NCBI GenBank assembly: GCA_030950585.1
Contig: JAUZRG010000033.1
Coordinates: 32,268-96,267 of the forward strand
Reading direction: 5' to 3'
DNA: 64,000 nucleotides
From: Mariprofundaceae bacterium
GTDB taxonomy: Bacteria; Pseudomonadota; Zetaproteobacteria; Mariprofundales; Mariprofundaceae
This document shows, one piece after another, positions 9,786-18,504 of this stretch. Both the position numbers and the translations under genes were made by a program. The notes below the pieces were generated by a model. The model was not told the origin of the DNA. It did not search any database and saw only the letters and a program-made list of their open reading frames with translations. The first letter of the stretch is position 1. The number at the start of each line of letters is the position of its first letter.

Positions 9786-9903
9786 GTGTATTGTCTCCTA
9801 TAGATAATTCATATAATGATATAGAATATGAGCCGTATCATAACATCAAAGGCAATGTTTTCAATTCACATCATATTTAGGTGTGTTAAAAAGACACATT
9901 AAG

Positions 9904-11976
9904 TTATTTTAATGGTCGGTGTTCGAGTTCATAAACAAGCACAGATTTGTTTTTGCCTTTCACATTCACACCACCCAATTCCTTGAGGTATAAACCATTA
10001 AAGGTTTTTTGTTTTGTGACCAAAGAAAGACTGTCACCTTTTTGAATCAAGTGTTCTTTAATGAGTGCGTAGGTAAATTCGGTGAGCATGATGTGATTGC
10101 TGTAGTTACGAGTCAGGGCTTCAACACGCGCGCCTAAATTCACACTGTCGCCAATAATGGTGTAATCCATTTTCTTAGCTTCACAGCCAATATTGCCAAC
10201 AACCACTTCGCCTGTGTTCATACCAATACCAATATCCAGTTCTTCTCGACCTTCTTTGCGCCATTGTTGTTGTAACTCAGCCAAGCGATGCATCATATCA
10301 AGTGCGCAGCCAATGCTTAGCAAAGCATGATCGTTTTGTTTGGAGGGTGCACCCCAAAAAACCATGATTTCATCACCGACAAATTTATCTAAAGTGCCAT
10401 CCCATTTAAAAATAACGTCTGTCATGGCAGATAACAATTCATTCAATGCCAAGATGACCTCTTCGGGGGTGCGTGTTTCTGAAAAGGTGGTGAATGAACG
10501 CACATCAGAAAACAACACCGTGACTTCACGCCGCATGCCACCCAATTTAGCCAGTTCTGGATGAGCCAAAAGCTCATTCACCACTTTTTCTGTGGTATAG
10601 CTTGAAAACATGGTTTTAATTTGACGGGCTTTCTTTTCTTCAACTAAAAAGCGAAATGCGGTTAAAGAGGCGTAAAGCATAAAAATAGTGCCTGTTGGAA
10701 CCAGAAAATCGACCCACATGAGATGAACACTGAAAAGGTATTGGGTGAGTAAGCCATAACCAAACACAAATGAGATGACGAGAGTTGCACCTGCCAAGGC
10801 ACGCCAGCGACTAATGAAAATGAGAAAAATGAGCGTGAAGGCTAAAATAAAAGAAAAATTAAGAACCTTAATCAATTCACCTTTGTTGAGAAAACGTTGA
10901 TACAGAATATTTTCAATCACGCTGGCTTGTTTTTCAACACCCATGAGTTGGGCAAAGGGAGTGACATGATTGTCTGATGTGCCTAAGGCTGTGAGGCCAA
11001 TGAGTGCAATGCGATTTTCTAAAAAGTCTTTGGGTAATTTGCCGTTAAGGACATCCGCAGCCGAGTAGGTTGGAAACGTTTGGCCTTTGCCAGCGTAATT
11101 GATCAGGGCGCGGTTTGATTGATCCATAGCAATGACTTCTTTGCCCAAAATAATGGCTTCGCCTGCAATGATTTGCAGTTCATCGCTAGAAATATCAAGG
11201 TAGTGACGGGCAATGGATAAACCAAACACAGGGTAATAATCTTGATTGAAGTTAATGGCTAAGGTTTCCCAGCGAATCGCACCATCACGATCATATTGGG
11301 TGTAGACATGACCCATCGAAGCCGCTTCATCAATGAATATATCAAGGGGAAGCAACACATCATTTGCCATAACAGGTTGTACAAAAGGTTTTGTTTTGAC
11401 CCGCATAAACATGTGATCAAATAACACATCGGGGGTTTCCACGGGATCTGCTTTCTTTTGAGAAAACAAACGCACGTGTGGTGCAAAGGGCAAGATGACA
11501 TTGCCTGCATAAGCGATTGCCTGACTCAAGACAAGGTCATCATTTTCTGCAAGTTCTTTTCGTTGCAAGTACAACTTGAGCTTGGGGTGGTTCTCCCACT
11601 TGATTTGAGGCATGCTCAGCATGTGCTGGATCAGTCGAACATCTTCATCTTGAGAAGGTTCAGGAAACAAAATATCAATGCCGATGGTTTTAGCGCCCGC
11701 ATCGGCAGTAGCCTTAATGAGGGTGGCTAGTTGCGCCCTTGGCCATGGCCATCGTCCCACTTGCTGAAGGCTTTCGTGGTCAATGGCAATGATAGCAACC
11801 TTATCGTCAATGGGTCGTTCACCACGCAATAAAAAACGCAAATCAAAGGTTTTGTTTTCTAAAAATTGAAGGAAGACAGGTGGGTTAAAGGTCAAAAATC
11901 CAGAAAGCAAAACGATGATGCTTGAGATAAGCAAATAAGGTATGTGATCTTTTACGATGGCACGGATGTTTTTCAT
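9904..11976 (-). CDS. CHASE2-domain class III adenylate cyclase
   Basis: A membrane receptor cyclase of 690 residues. There is one N-terminal membrane segment (about 14-32), a large extracytoplasmic CHASE2 sensor domain (from FDLRFLLRGERPIDDKVAII to IALIGLTALGTSDNHVTPFA, about 40-350), three closely spaced membrane segments (about 365-440) and a cytoplasmic class III cyclase domain (about 480-660). Both metal-binding aspartates are present (Asp491 in LFSDVRSFT and Asp535 in DKFVGDEIMVFWG). The adenine-selecting Lys (DKFVGD) and Asp (KMDYTIIGDS) and the transition-state Asn/Arg (VNLGARVE) are all there, so ATP cyclisation to cAMP is the expected reaction. No Shine-Dalgarno sequence is obvious. 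The CHASE2 ligand is unknown. Confidence 0.9.
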   Translation of the reverse strand: MKNIRAIVKDHIPYLLISSIIVLLSGFLTFNPPVFLQFLENKTFDLRFLLRGERPIDDKVAIIAIDHESLQQVGRWPWPRAQLATLIKATADAGAKTIGIDILFPEPSQDEDVRLIQHMLSMPQIKWENHPKLKLYLQRKELAENDDLVLSQAIAYAGNVILPFAPHVRLFSQKKADPVETPDVLFDHMFMRVKTKPFVQPVMANDVLLPLDIFIDEAASMGHVYTQYDRDGAIRWETLAINFNQDYYPVFGLSIARHYLDISSDELQIIAGEAIILGKEVIAMDQSNRALINYAGKGQTFPTYSAADVLNGKLPKDFLENRIALIGLTALGTSDNHVTPFAQLMGVEKQASVIENILYQRFLNKGELIKVLNFSFILAFTLIFLIFISRWRALAGATLVISFVFGYGLLTQYLFSVHLMWVDFLVPTGTIFMLYASLTAFRFLVEEKKARQIKTMFSSYTTEKVVNELLAHPELAKLGGMRREVTVLFSDVRSFTTFSETRTPEEVILALNELLSAMTDVIFKWDGTLDKFVGDEIMVFWGAPSKQNDHALLSIGCALDMMHRLAELQQQWRKEGREELDIGIGMNTGEVVVGNIGCEAKKMDYTIIGDSVNLGARVEALTRNYSNHIMLTEFTYALIKEHLIQKGDSLSLVTKQKTFNGLYLKELGGVNVKGKNKSVLVYELEHRPLK

Positions 11977-12473
11977 TTGAAAACATTAAGCCTAATTCAA
12001 AAGAGGTAAAGTGTTTTTGTTTAAATGCTTGAGCGTGAAGGGAGATGCGATGATGGTTCATTCATTGAAATATTTTATGAAAATAACGAGACTTGTTATA
12101 ACTGCGTAACATCAGTTACTAATTAGAGCATGACGAGGAGAAAAAATATTCTGTCTTCGAACCAAAAGAACATGAGAAAAGGGGGCAAGTTGAACCTCTC
12201 CCAAAAGACTGGACACTAATTTGAATGATAGAATGCAGTTTCAAAATTTAAAGGAGGTTGATGATTGAGATAATGATGCCCACCTGCTTATTCAAGTTGG
12301 AGCTATTCTTAGCTCACATGTCAATCGCTGAGTATGTAAAACATTGGACTTTTTCATGCTTCAGGCTAGAAAATCATGGTGCAGAAAATGCTAAAGACTG
12401 CGCGGGACAAAATAATCATCCCATTTATGCAAAATAGATGATCTTTTATTTCAGAGTTTCAAGAGGGTTTATC
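11977..12473. other. Gene-poor stretch with possible IS3-like left-end remnant
   Basis: About 500 bases between the divergently placed cyclase and lipoprotein genes without a convincing large gene. At 12191-12215 the sequence TGAACCTCTCCC-AAAAGACTGGACA resembles, from memory, the terminal inverted repeats of some IS3-family elements (TGAAC..CCCCAAAA..TGGACA). It is followed by a strong AAAGGAGG Shine-Dalgarno at 12250-12257 and a 58-codon frame. No matching right end and no transposase motifs were found, so this is at most a relic. Confidence 0.3.
12261..12437 (+). CDS. Possible 58-residue small protein or decayed leader ORF
   Basis: An ATG at 12261 lies 3-4 bases behind the strong ribosome-binding sequence AAAGGAGG (spacing is short) and opens a frame of 58 codons ending at 12437. 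The product begins MIEIMMPTCLFKLELFLAHM and has no motif I recognise. It could be a real small protein, the decayed first frame of an insertion sequence (see the IS-like end just upstream), or chance. The ribosome-binding site is the main reason to list it. Confidence 0.25.
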   Translation: MIEIMMPTCLFKLELFLAHMSIAEYVKHWTFSCFRLENHGAENAKDCAGQNNHPIYAK

Positions 12474-13112
12474 ATGCTCAATCACGAGATCACGTCATCG
12501 GTTCAAAGGTTCATTCGCCTGCCAGCTTTATTGGCTATCATGACCCTGCTCTGTCTCTCTGGCTGTGCAACCATGCCTCAAAAAAACAGCCTATCAAATG
12601 TGAAATTCTCTCTTGATCGAGTCTCGGATGTCACCCTTGCAGGTATTGATCTGATGAAAATTCAATCCCCTCAAGATCTCGATATATTTCAAATAGCCCG
12701 TGCCACTATGGCTCTTTCTAGTGAAAAATTACCATTAAACCTTACGCTGCACCTCAAATCTGAGAACCCATTGGCCAACATGGTTGTGGCTAGGATTGTG
12801 CGCATTGGGTGGACGCTGGTACTTGATGGTCGCGACACAGTCAGTGGTGTTATGAATAGCAGCGTCCATTTGGCGGCTGGAAAAGAGGAGCTGATCCCGC
12901 TCACTCTTAGCCTGAATATGTTTGATTTCTTTAATGAGAAATCAGCTATGGATATGCTGGATTTGGCGCTGGCCTTTGCTGGTGCAGATGGGGAGATTCC
13001 CAAAGGTGTGGCTTTGAAGGTACGCCCAAGCATTGATACCATCTTTGGACCACTGACCTATGGCAAAGATATTCTGATTAAGCCGAATGCCAAAAATCCC
13101 GTTCAAGAATAG
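12474..13112 (+). CDS. Lipoprotein, possible LEA14-like family
   Basis: A 212-residue predicted lipoprotein with lipobox LSGC (Cys31 counted from the chosen start). The start at 12474 is preferred over an in-frame ATG at 12438 because GAGGG precedes it by seven bases and it gives a cleaner signal peptide. The mature part is beta-rich, with NVKFSLDRVSDVTLAGIDLMKI and a later stretch in which polar strands alternate with small loops; this looks like the water-stress/LEA14 fold (single Ig-like beta sandwich) found in many proteobacterial lipoproteins. That assignment rests on pattern only. No operon partner is seen: the gene stands alone between the cyclase and a small minus-strand gene. Confidence 0.7.
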   Translation: MLNHEITSSVQRFIRLPALLAIMTLLCLSGCATMPQKNSLSNVKFSLDRVSDVTLAGIDLMKIQSPQDLDIFQIARATMALSSEKLPLNLTLHLKSENPLANMVVARIVRIGWTLVLDGRDTVSGVMNSSVHLAAGKEELIPLTLSLNMFDFFNEKSAMDMLDLALAFAGADGEIPKGVALKVRPSIDTIFGPLTYGKDILIKPNAKNPVQE

Positions 13113-13160
13113 TTTATTTAAGCATTGCTTGTTGTATAGTCATGAAGACTTTGATCTTTT

Positions 13161-13379
13161 TTATAGATGATATGATAGCCGCTGCCAGTTTTCAGGCCAA
13201 GTATCGAAATCAGTTATAACAGCGTCATGGATTAGCAATGAATAAAGATGTTCTTCTGGGAAATCATTTATCCGAACGATCCATTTCTCCTCATCAATGA
13301 TTGATGCGTAAGGAAACTCGGCGCTTTCTGTTTTATTCCAGATCACATGTCTTAATAAATATTGTGTTGCAATATCCAC
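13161..13379 (-). CDS. Small conserved-looking hypothetical protein (72 aa)
   Basis: Seventy-two codons starting with GTG at 13379. The product contains EEKWIVRINDFPEEHLYSLL followed by FDTWPENW, a mix of conserved-type residues (W, N-D-F-P, L-Y-L, F-D-W-P) typical of a compact single-domain protein rather than a chance frame; I recall similar short hypothetical proteins in proteobacteria but cannot name a family. It is acidic and has no signal peptide or membrane segment, so is probably cytoplasmic. The Shine-Dalgarno is weak (GGGGTC about 8 bases upstream). Function unknown. Confidence 0.6.
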   Translation of the reverse strand: MDIATQYLLRHVIWNKTESAEFPYASIIDEEKWIVRINDFPEEHLYSLLIHDAVITDFDTWPENWQRLSYHL

Positions 13380-13528
13380 TACTTTTTGACCCCATATCGG
13401 TCATTGTATTTTTTATTGGTTCGCTTAAACATAGGATGGAACCTTCTTTATCAAAACAAGGTATTCAATTGTTTTGTCCTTCAATGGATAAACTGGTTAA
13501 ACAAGGGCAAAGGTCTTTTATGTTAATC

Positions 13529-13559
13529 GTAGGGTGTAATAACTGAAAGGCATTACACC
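13529..13559 (+). repeat. REP-like palindromic element with GTAG head
   Basis: GTAG (13529-13532) is followed at once by the stem GGTGTAAT (13533-13540), an 11-base loop and ATTACACC (13552-13559). A GTAG tetranucleotide directly 5' of an imperfect or perfect hairpin is the architecture recognised by REP-associated tyrosine transposases (RAYT/TnpA-REP). It lies in otherwise empty DNA between the 72-aa gene and murD. Only one copy was noticed in this window. Confidence 0.55.
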
Positions 13560-13668
13560 AAAATTATCATCAGACAGCTTGAAATTACTTTGTGTCGTGT
13601 GCAATGTCCGTTGGTTATTGACATCCTACATGATGGATTCCTTGTTAGTTTGATGAACGGGTCGGGGT

Positions 13669-14976
13669 TTAGGTTTGTGAAACCTCGGCTTTAGCTAATT
13701 CCATAAACACTTCACCGCGCTCTGCATAGTTAAGAAATTGATCCATGCTTGCAGAAGCGGGTGAAAGTAGGACTGGGAGCTTGTTGTTTGCTGCTTTGGC
13801 TGCTGTTACTGCTGCCGCTAAGTGTCCGACGACTTGATAGCTCACACCTGCCTCTTGCAGCATAGCCACATAGGCTTCGGGTTCTGTGCCAATGACCCAA
13901 GCATGATCAACATGCTGGGCGACGGTTTTGGTCATGGGTGTTAAGTCGATGCCTTTACGCAGGCCACCGCAGATCCAAGTGACTTTTTGGCATGATTGAA
14001 GGGCTGCGATGGCAGCGTCGGGGTTGGTGGCTTTGGAATCATTGAACCAATCACGTCCGTGGTAATGACCGACATATTGCATGCGGTGTGGCAAACCAGA
14101 AAAGTGATGCATCATGTGGATTATTTTTTCTTGATCTTGGTCTAAGTCGGTCGCAATTTGTGCCACAATGGCCAAGTTAAGGTACTGGTGGCTGCCTTGA
14201 ATGGCTATGTCAGCACATGGCATGCTGTATTGGCCTTGTTGCCAAAACACGGTGTTTCCTTGATCGCTTTGGCGAATACCAACATCGGTATGAGGGCTTG
14301 TGCCACCCACACGGCGGACACAGACACCGCGCTTTTGTAGTCTGTTGGCTTGTTCATCCCATTCATGATCAGCGGGCAACATCGCCCAGTCGCCTTGTTG
14401 TTGTTTTGCAAACACGCGCAATTTGGCTTGTTTGTATTCTTCTGCATCCGCATGCATATCAACATGATCTGGCTGAAGGTTGAGAAGCACGGCGTATTTG
14501 GAGTGAATCGGGGCACTGCGTTGGAGCTGAAAACTAGATAATTCCAAGACCGCTTGGCTGTGTTGATCTGCCAAGGCATCGAGCATGGGTGTGCCTATAT
14601 TGCCGAGGGCTGGGATGTTCATCAGTTGATGTAAAAGTGTGGTCACGGTTGTTTTGCCGTTTGTTCCCGTGATGGCAATGGTGTCACCCTTAAAATGTTG
14701 GGCAAATAGTTCAAGGTCGCTCAGCATCTTTTTGCCTTGTGATCTTAATTGCTGCAAGACGGGATGTTGCCATGAAATACCAGGGCTGAGGGCGAGGCTA
14801 TCATAAGCTTCTAATTGCTGAGCCTGCAAAGGACCACAGTACAACCGACACGTTAAGCTTGGGTCTAAGTCGATGTTGTTTTCATCAAAAGCATCGCATT
14901 CAATGCCTTGAGATAAAAGAAATGAGACAATGGAACAACCTGTTTTTCCCATTCCAATGACGGCAGTTTTTTGCAT
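13669..14976 (-). CDS. murD: UDP-N-acetylmuramoyl-L-alanine--D-glutamate ligase
   Basis: Cytoplasmic peptidoglycan precursor ligase that adds D-Glu to UDP-MurNAc-L-Ala using ATP. The 435-residue product has the N-terminal Rossmann-like UDP-binding motif VIGMGKTGCSIVSFL, the Mur ligase P-loop ITGTNGKTTVTTLL, the conserved NLQPDHVDMH segment and the C-terminal-domain motif WFNDSKATNPDAAIAAL, in family order and at normal length. AGAGGG precedes the ATG. Unlike the usual mra/dcw cluster, no other mur or fts gene is next to it, so murD has been separated from that operon here. Confidence 0.96.
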   Translation of the reverse strand: MQKTAVIGMGKTGCSIVSFLLSQGIECDAFDENNIDLDPSLTCRLYCGPLQAQQLEAYDSLALSPGISWQHPVLQQLRSQGKKMLSDLELFAQHFKGDTIAITGTNGKTTVTTLLHQLMNIPALGNIGTPMLDALADQHSQAVLELSSFQLQRSAPIHSKYAVLLNLQPDHVDMHADAEEYKQAKLRVFAKQQQGDWAMLPADHEWDEQANRLQKRGVCVRRVGGTSPHTDVGIRQSDQGNTVFWQQGQYSMPCADIAIQGSHQYLNLAIVAQIATDLDQDQEKIIHMMHHFSGLPHRMQYVGHYHGRDWFNDSKATNPDAAIAALQSCQKVTWICGGLRKGIDLTPMTKTVAQHVDHAWVIGTEPEAYVAMLQEAGVSYQVVGHLAAAVTAAKAANNKLPVLLSPASASMDQFLNYAERGEVFMELAKAEVSQT

Positions 14977-15146
14977 AGAAACCCTCTTTCAATTCACAAA
15001 TAGAGGCTGAATGAGCCTGTGATGGGTGCGAATTGTTCACAAGCTGGATGAAAAATAAAAGCATTGTGTGCGTGTGCTGGTGCATGACATGTGGGAAAAA
15101 ATAAGCTTATATAAGCCTAAGGCTAAGCTTCTTGTGATGGCTGCAA

Positions 15147-16259
15147 TTGACAATAGCACGTCCTTATGAAGACTTCCTTGCCATGCAAACATGTCCATTA
15201 GTCCCACAATCCAACGAAAAAGAAGTTTTGAAAAAGATTCAGAAACTTAAAACTGAACTTGGTGAACAGGTGTTGATCTTAGGTCACCATTACCAAAGAG
15301 AAGAAGTTTTTGCATTTGCAGATATTAGTGGTGACTCCTTAAAGTTATCGCAACAAGCGGCAGATTCGACCAGTCCTTATATTATCTTTTGCGGTGTGCA
15401 TTTTATGGCTGAGACCGCAGATATTTTAACCACCGATGCACAAACGGTGATTTTACCCGACCTAGCAGCGGGTTGTTCGATGGCAGATATGGCCAATGAC
15501 GAGCAAGTGAATGAGGTCTGGGCAGAACTGGCGAGCGTGATAGATGTGGAAGCATCGGTCACGCCTGTGACTTATATTAATTCAACGGCAGCCCTTAAAT
15601 CTTTTTGTGGTCAGCATGGCGGTATTGTTTGTACGTCGTCGAATGCACAGAAAACCTTGGAGTGGAGTTGGGCGCAGCGAGATAAGATCTTATTTTTTCC
15701 TGATCAGCATCTTGGCCGCAACACAGCTCTGGCGATGGGTATGAGCGATGAGCTCATGATTGTTTGGGATCCATTGTTGCCCTTGGGTGGTAATAGTTTG
15801 GAAAGCATTCAAAAAGCGAAATTGATTTTATGGAAAGGCTATTGTTCGGTTCATATGCTTTTTCAAGCAGAGCATGTGCATGATATGCGCGAAGAATATA
15901 CGGATATTCAAATTTTGGCACATCCAGAGTGTGATCGTTCGGTGTGTGATATTGCTGATTTTGTGGGTTCCACAGAAGCCATTATTGCGCATGTTGCAGC
16001 TGCCAAGACGGGGCAACGTTTTGCCATTGGCACAGAATTAAATCTGGTGAATCGTTTGCGTTTACAATTTCCGCAAAAACCAGTTCATTTTTTATCACCC
16101 ACTATTTGCATGTGTTCGACGATGTTTCGGACAGATCCACAGCATTTATTAGCAGCATTGCAAAGCATTGCTGACCATCATATTACAAATCAGGTGAAAG
16201 TTCATGAAACAGATAAACATTGGGCTAAAATTTCATTACAACGCATGTTGGCTATTTAG
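15147..16259 (+). CDS. nadA: Quinolinate synthase
   Basis: Condenses iminoaspartate (from NadB) with dihydroxyacetone phosphate to quinolinate in de novo NAD synthesis, using a [4Fe-4S] cluster. From the TTG at 15147 the product has 370 residues and the three cluster cysteines fall at 110 (LPDLAAGCSMADM), 233 (WKGYCSVH) and 321 (SPTICMC), essentially the positions known for the Bacillus-type enzyme, which supports this start. GHHYQREEV near residue 46 is the family signature. An ATG at 15183 is an alternative; neither has a good Shine-Dalgarno. The next gene starts inside its last 56 bases. NadB and NadC genes are not in the window. Confidence 0.95.
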   Translation: MTIARPYEDFLAMQTCPLVPQSNEKEVLKKIQKLKTELGEQVLILGHHYQREEVFAFADISGDSLKLSQQAADSTSPYIIFCGVHFMAETADILTTDAQTVILPDLAAGCSMADMANDEQVNEVWAELASVIDVEASVTPVTYINSTAALKSFCGQHGGIVCTSSNAQKTLEWSWAQRDKILFFPDQHLGRNTALAMGMSDELMIVWDPLLPLGGNSLESIQKAKLILWKGYCSVHMLFQAEHVHDMREEYTDIQILAHPECDRSVCDIADFVGSTEAIIAHVAAAKTGQRFAIGTELNLVNRLRLQFPQKPVHFLSPTICMCSTMFRTDPQHLLAALQSIADHHITNQVKVHETDKHWAKISLQRMLAI

Positions 16260-17772
16260 CCTTTTTCTTTTTTATTTGATGGCGACTTCTCAGGTTGCCG
16301 CTGCAAGCTTAGATGAGCGCATTGAATTGTTGCAGCAAGATATTCAAGGCTTTATGCAAAGCGATGATTATGATCTTGCACCTTCAACAATTGCGCGTGC
16401 GCAGGCTTATTTAGGTGCAGCCATGCTTTCAAATCAACAAGATGATGAGAAAGAAACAGCATCTAGGGTACGAGCCACTGAGCATGCCCTTACTGAAGCG
16501 AGGCGATTGGTCACGGCATTTTTACATCAAAACAAAGAAGTATTGCAACTGCGTGGTGCTTGTATTGAATTGCTTGGCAATGCCAAGCACAGCGAAATGG
16601 AAGGTGCTCGTGTTGATTTTAATACCGCCATTCGCAGCATTGAATCAGGTCACCTAAATGAAAGCGGTCAATATATTGATGCTGCCAAAAAGGCTTATAA
16701 AGAAGTATTGACTCGCCACTTACCACTGTTGATAGAAGAAAGTGGTAAGGCTATTTCAGCCGCTTCGAGCAAAGGCGCAAAGAAATATGCACCTATAACC
16801 TATCAAGCGGCACTTGAAGCAAAAGCTGCTTTACAACATTATTTAGATAATAATCAGCGTAATTCTTTTCCTAAGCAGCCACGTCGTGCCATTAAACTGG
16901 CCGAGACAGCCAAAAGTTTGGCTTTACAGGTGAAGGAATGGCGCAAGCAGCCAATGAGTTACGAGTTTTTGGTATTGAAGGCAAAACACGGTCGTTTAAA
17001 TATAGCACGTAGTTTAGATATGGATGTTAATGTTGATGATGTATTGGCCAACGTCAGCACTGCAACGCTTGTCCGAGAAGTGAAAGATCTGCGTAAAAAA
17101 AGAGAACAAGATCGCACCAAGTATGCACAAGAGTTGAGTCGTTTATCCAAACAACACCAAGAGACAATACATGCTGAACTTGCCAAGCAAAGGGATTTAT
17201 TGCGCCATAACCAGGAAGGGCATATTCAAGATCTAAAGAGTGCCTTTAGTGCCAAACTGGAAAGTGAAACCCATGAGCAAAAAAGACAAAAACACTTAAA
17301 AGAAATGTTCAGTGAAGATGAAACAAGTATTTTGATTCATGCTGATGGTTCACTCTTGGTGCGTTTAAAAACCTTACAGTTTGCATCGGGAAGTGCGCGA
17401 CTTTCATCAGATTATTTTGAATTGTTGGATAAGCTAAAAATGGCACTGGAGCTTTACCCTGAGCGTGCAGTACAAATTGAAGGCCACACCGATAACCAAG
17501 GTGACTTAAAAGCAAATCAAGGCTTATCCTTACAGCGTGCTGAAGCTATTCGAGATTATTTATTGGAAGAAGAAATTGCCGTTCAAGAATTGACAGCTGC
17601 GGGTTATGGGGAAGTTAAACCCATTGCCAGCAATGACTTTTCTCAAGGGCGTGTGATGAACCGTCGTATTGATGTTATTATCCAAAAAGAAGTCGTGGAA
17701 GAAAACGATGTTGCACCTTCTTTACCTGAGGAGAGTAGCAATACTTTTCTTGAAGAAAATCAAGCACAATAA
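16204..17772 (+). CDS. OmpA-family protein with DUF4398-like helical N-terminus
   Basis: A 522-residue exported protein. The signal peptide ends VAAA (cleavage after about Ala34). Residues 35-270 are helical with repeated Ala-rich segments such as RAQAYLGAAML and YQAALEAKAAL, like the DUF4398-type domain often fused to OmpA modules. About 290-370 is a charged coiled coil (KDLRKKREQDRTKYAQEL). About 385-500 is an OmpA peptidoglycan-binding domain with FASGSARL, IEGHTDNQGD, NQGLSLQRAEAIRDYL and MNRRIDVII. It probably links the outer envelope to peptidoglycan. The start overlaps nadA by 56 bases; GGTGAAAG precedes it and it supplies the whole signal peptide, so the overlap looks real. Confidence 0.85.
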   Translation: MKQINIGLKFHYNACWLFSLFLFYLMATSQVAAASLDERIELLQQDIQGFMQSDDYDLAPSTIARAQAYLGAAMLSNQQDDEKETASRVRATEHALTEARRLVTAFLHQNKEVLQLRGACIELLGNAKHSEMEGARVDFNTAIRSIESGHLNESGQYIDAAKKAYKEVLTRHLPLLIEESGKAISAASSKGAKKYAPITYQAALEAKAALQHYLDNNQRNSFPKQPRRAIKLAETAKSLALQVKEWRKQPMSYEFLVLKAKHGRLNIARSLDMDVNVDDVLANVSTATLVREVKDLRKKREQDRTKYAQELSRLSKQHQETIHAELAKQRDLLRHNQEGHIQDLKSAFSAKLESETHEQKRQKHLKEMFSEDETSILIHADGSLLVRLKTLQFASGSARLSSDYFELLDKLKMALELYPERAVQIEGHTDNQGDLKANQGLSLQRAEAIRDYLLEEEIAVQELTAAGYGEVKPIASNDFSQGRVMNRRIDVIIQKEVVEENDVAPSLPEESSNTFLEENQAQ

Positions 17773-17790
17773 TATAAAAAGTTGATACCT

Positions 17791-18504
17791 ATGACACTTG
17801 ATGATGCCAAAAAAGAATTGAAACACGCACTAGATGTGATGTTAGATGATTTAGACACAAAAGATGATGTGAAGTTATGCCATCAAATGCTGGATGATAT
17901 TAAAGTAGGTTTGAATATCTTTAAGCCTTATCGAACAGATAAGAAGGTTAGTTTTTTTGGTTCTGCCCAATTAGAGCAATCTCACCCCAGTTGCTTGCAA
18001 GTGAAAAAGTTTGCACATATTTTGGAAAATCATGGTTATATGACCATCACAGGTGGTGGTGAAGGTATCATGTGCGCTGCCAATGATGGCGCTGGTGAAG
18101 CGCATTCATTTGCCATTAATATCAAACTTCCAGAAGATAAAAAGCAAGATGCCAATCATGTGATGCGCCAGAGTTCACGTTATTTCTGTTGTCATTATTT
18201 CTTTACGCGTAAATTTTTCTTCTTAAAAGAAAGCCATGCTGTGGTGTTGGCTGAAGGTGGTTTTGGTACCTTGGATGAAACCTTTGAAACCTTAACATTA
18301 TTGCAAACAGGTCGCACAAGAAAAGTTCCAGTGGTCTTTTTAGAAGAACCCAATGGGTGTTTTTGGGCTCCTTTTATTGAGCAGTGGTTGCCACATCTAT
18401 TATCAGAAGGGTTGATTCACCCTGAAGATGCCGACCTCTTTTTGCATACGGATGATTTAGATCAAGCTCGGGCTTATATTACTGGGTTTTCAGCATTCGA
18501 TTAA
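17791..18504 (+). CDS. LOG-family (TIGR00730-like) Rossmann-fold protein
   Basis: A 237-residue cytoplasmic protein of the lysine-decarboxylase-like/LOG superfamily, whose characterised members are cytokinin-riboside 5'-monophosphate or nucleotide phosphoribohydrolases (as PpnN). Visible motifs: VSFFGSAQ, the nucleotide-binding TITGGGEGIM, and AEGGFGTLDETFETLTLLQTG, which corresponds to the PGGxGTxxE active-site motif with Pro replaced by Glu. About 50 helical residues precede the Rossmann core. ATG at 17791 is preferred to an in-frame TTG at 17782. It follows the OmpA-family gene by 18 bases and its 3' end overlaps the convergent 770-aa gene by 26 bases. Substrate not determinable. Confidence 0.85.
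   Translation: MTLDDAKKELKHALDVMLDDLDTKDDVKLCHQMLDDIKVGLNIFKPYRTDKKVSFFGSAQLEQSHPSCLQVKKFAHILENHGYMTITGGGEGIMCAANDGAGEAHSFAINIKLPEDKKQDANHVMRQSSRYFCCHYFFTRKFFFLKESHAVVLAEGGFGTLDETFETLTLLQTGRTRKVPVVFLEEPNGCFWAPFIEQWLPHLLSEGLIHPEDADLFLHTDDLDQARAYITGFSAFD

Noticed and set aside
13301..13546. Plus-strand frame of 81 codons over the 72-aa gene and beyond
   Set aside because: Half overlaps the better minus-strand gene, the other half runs into the REP-like hairpin; no ribosome-binding site or conserved pattern.
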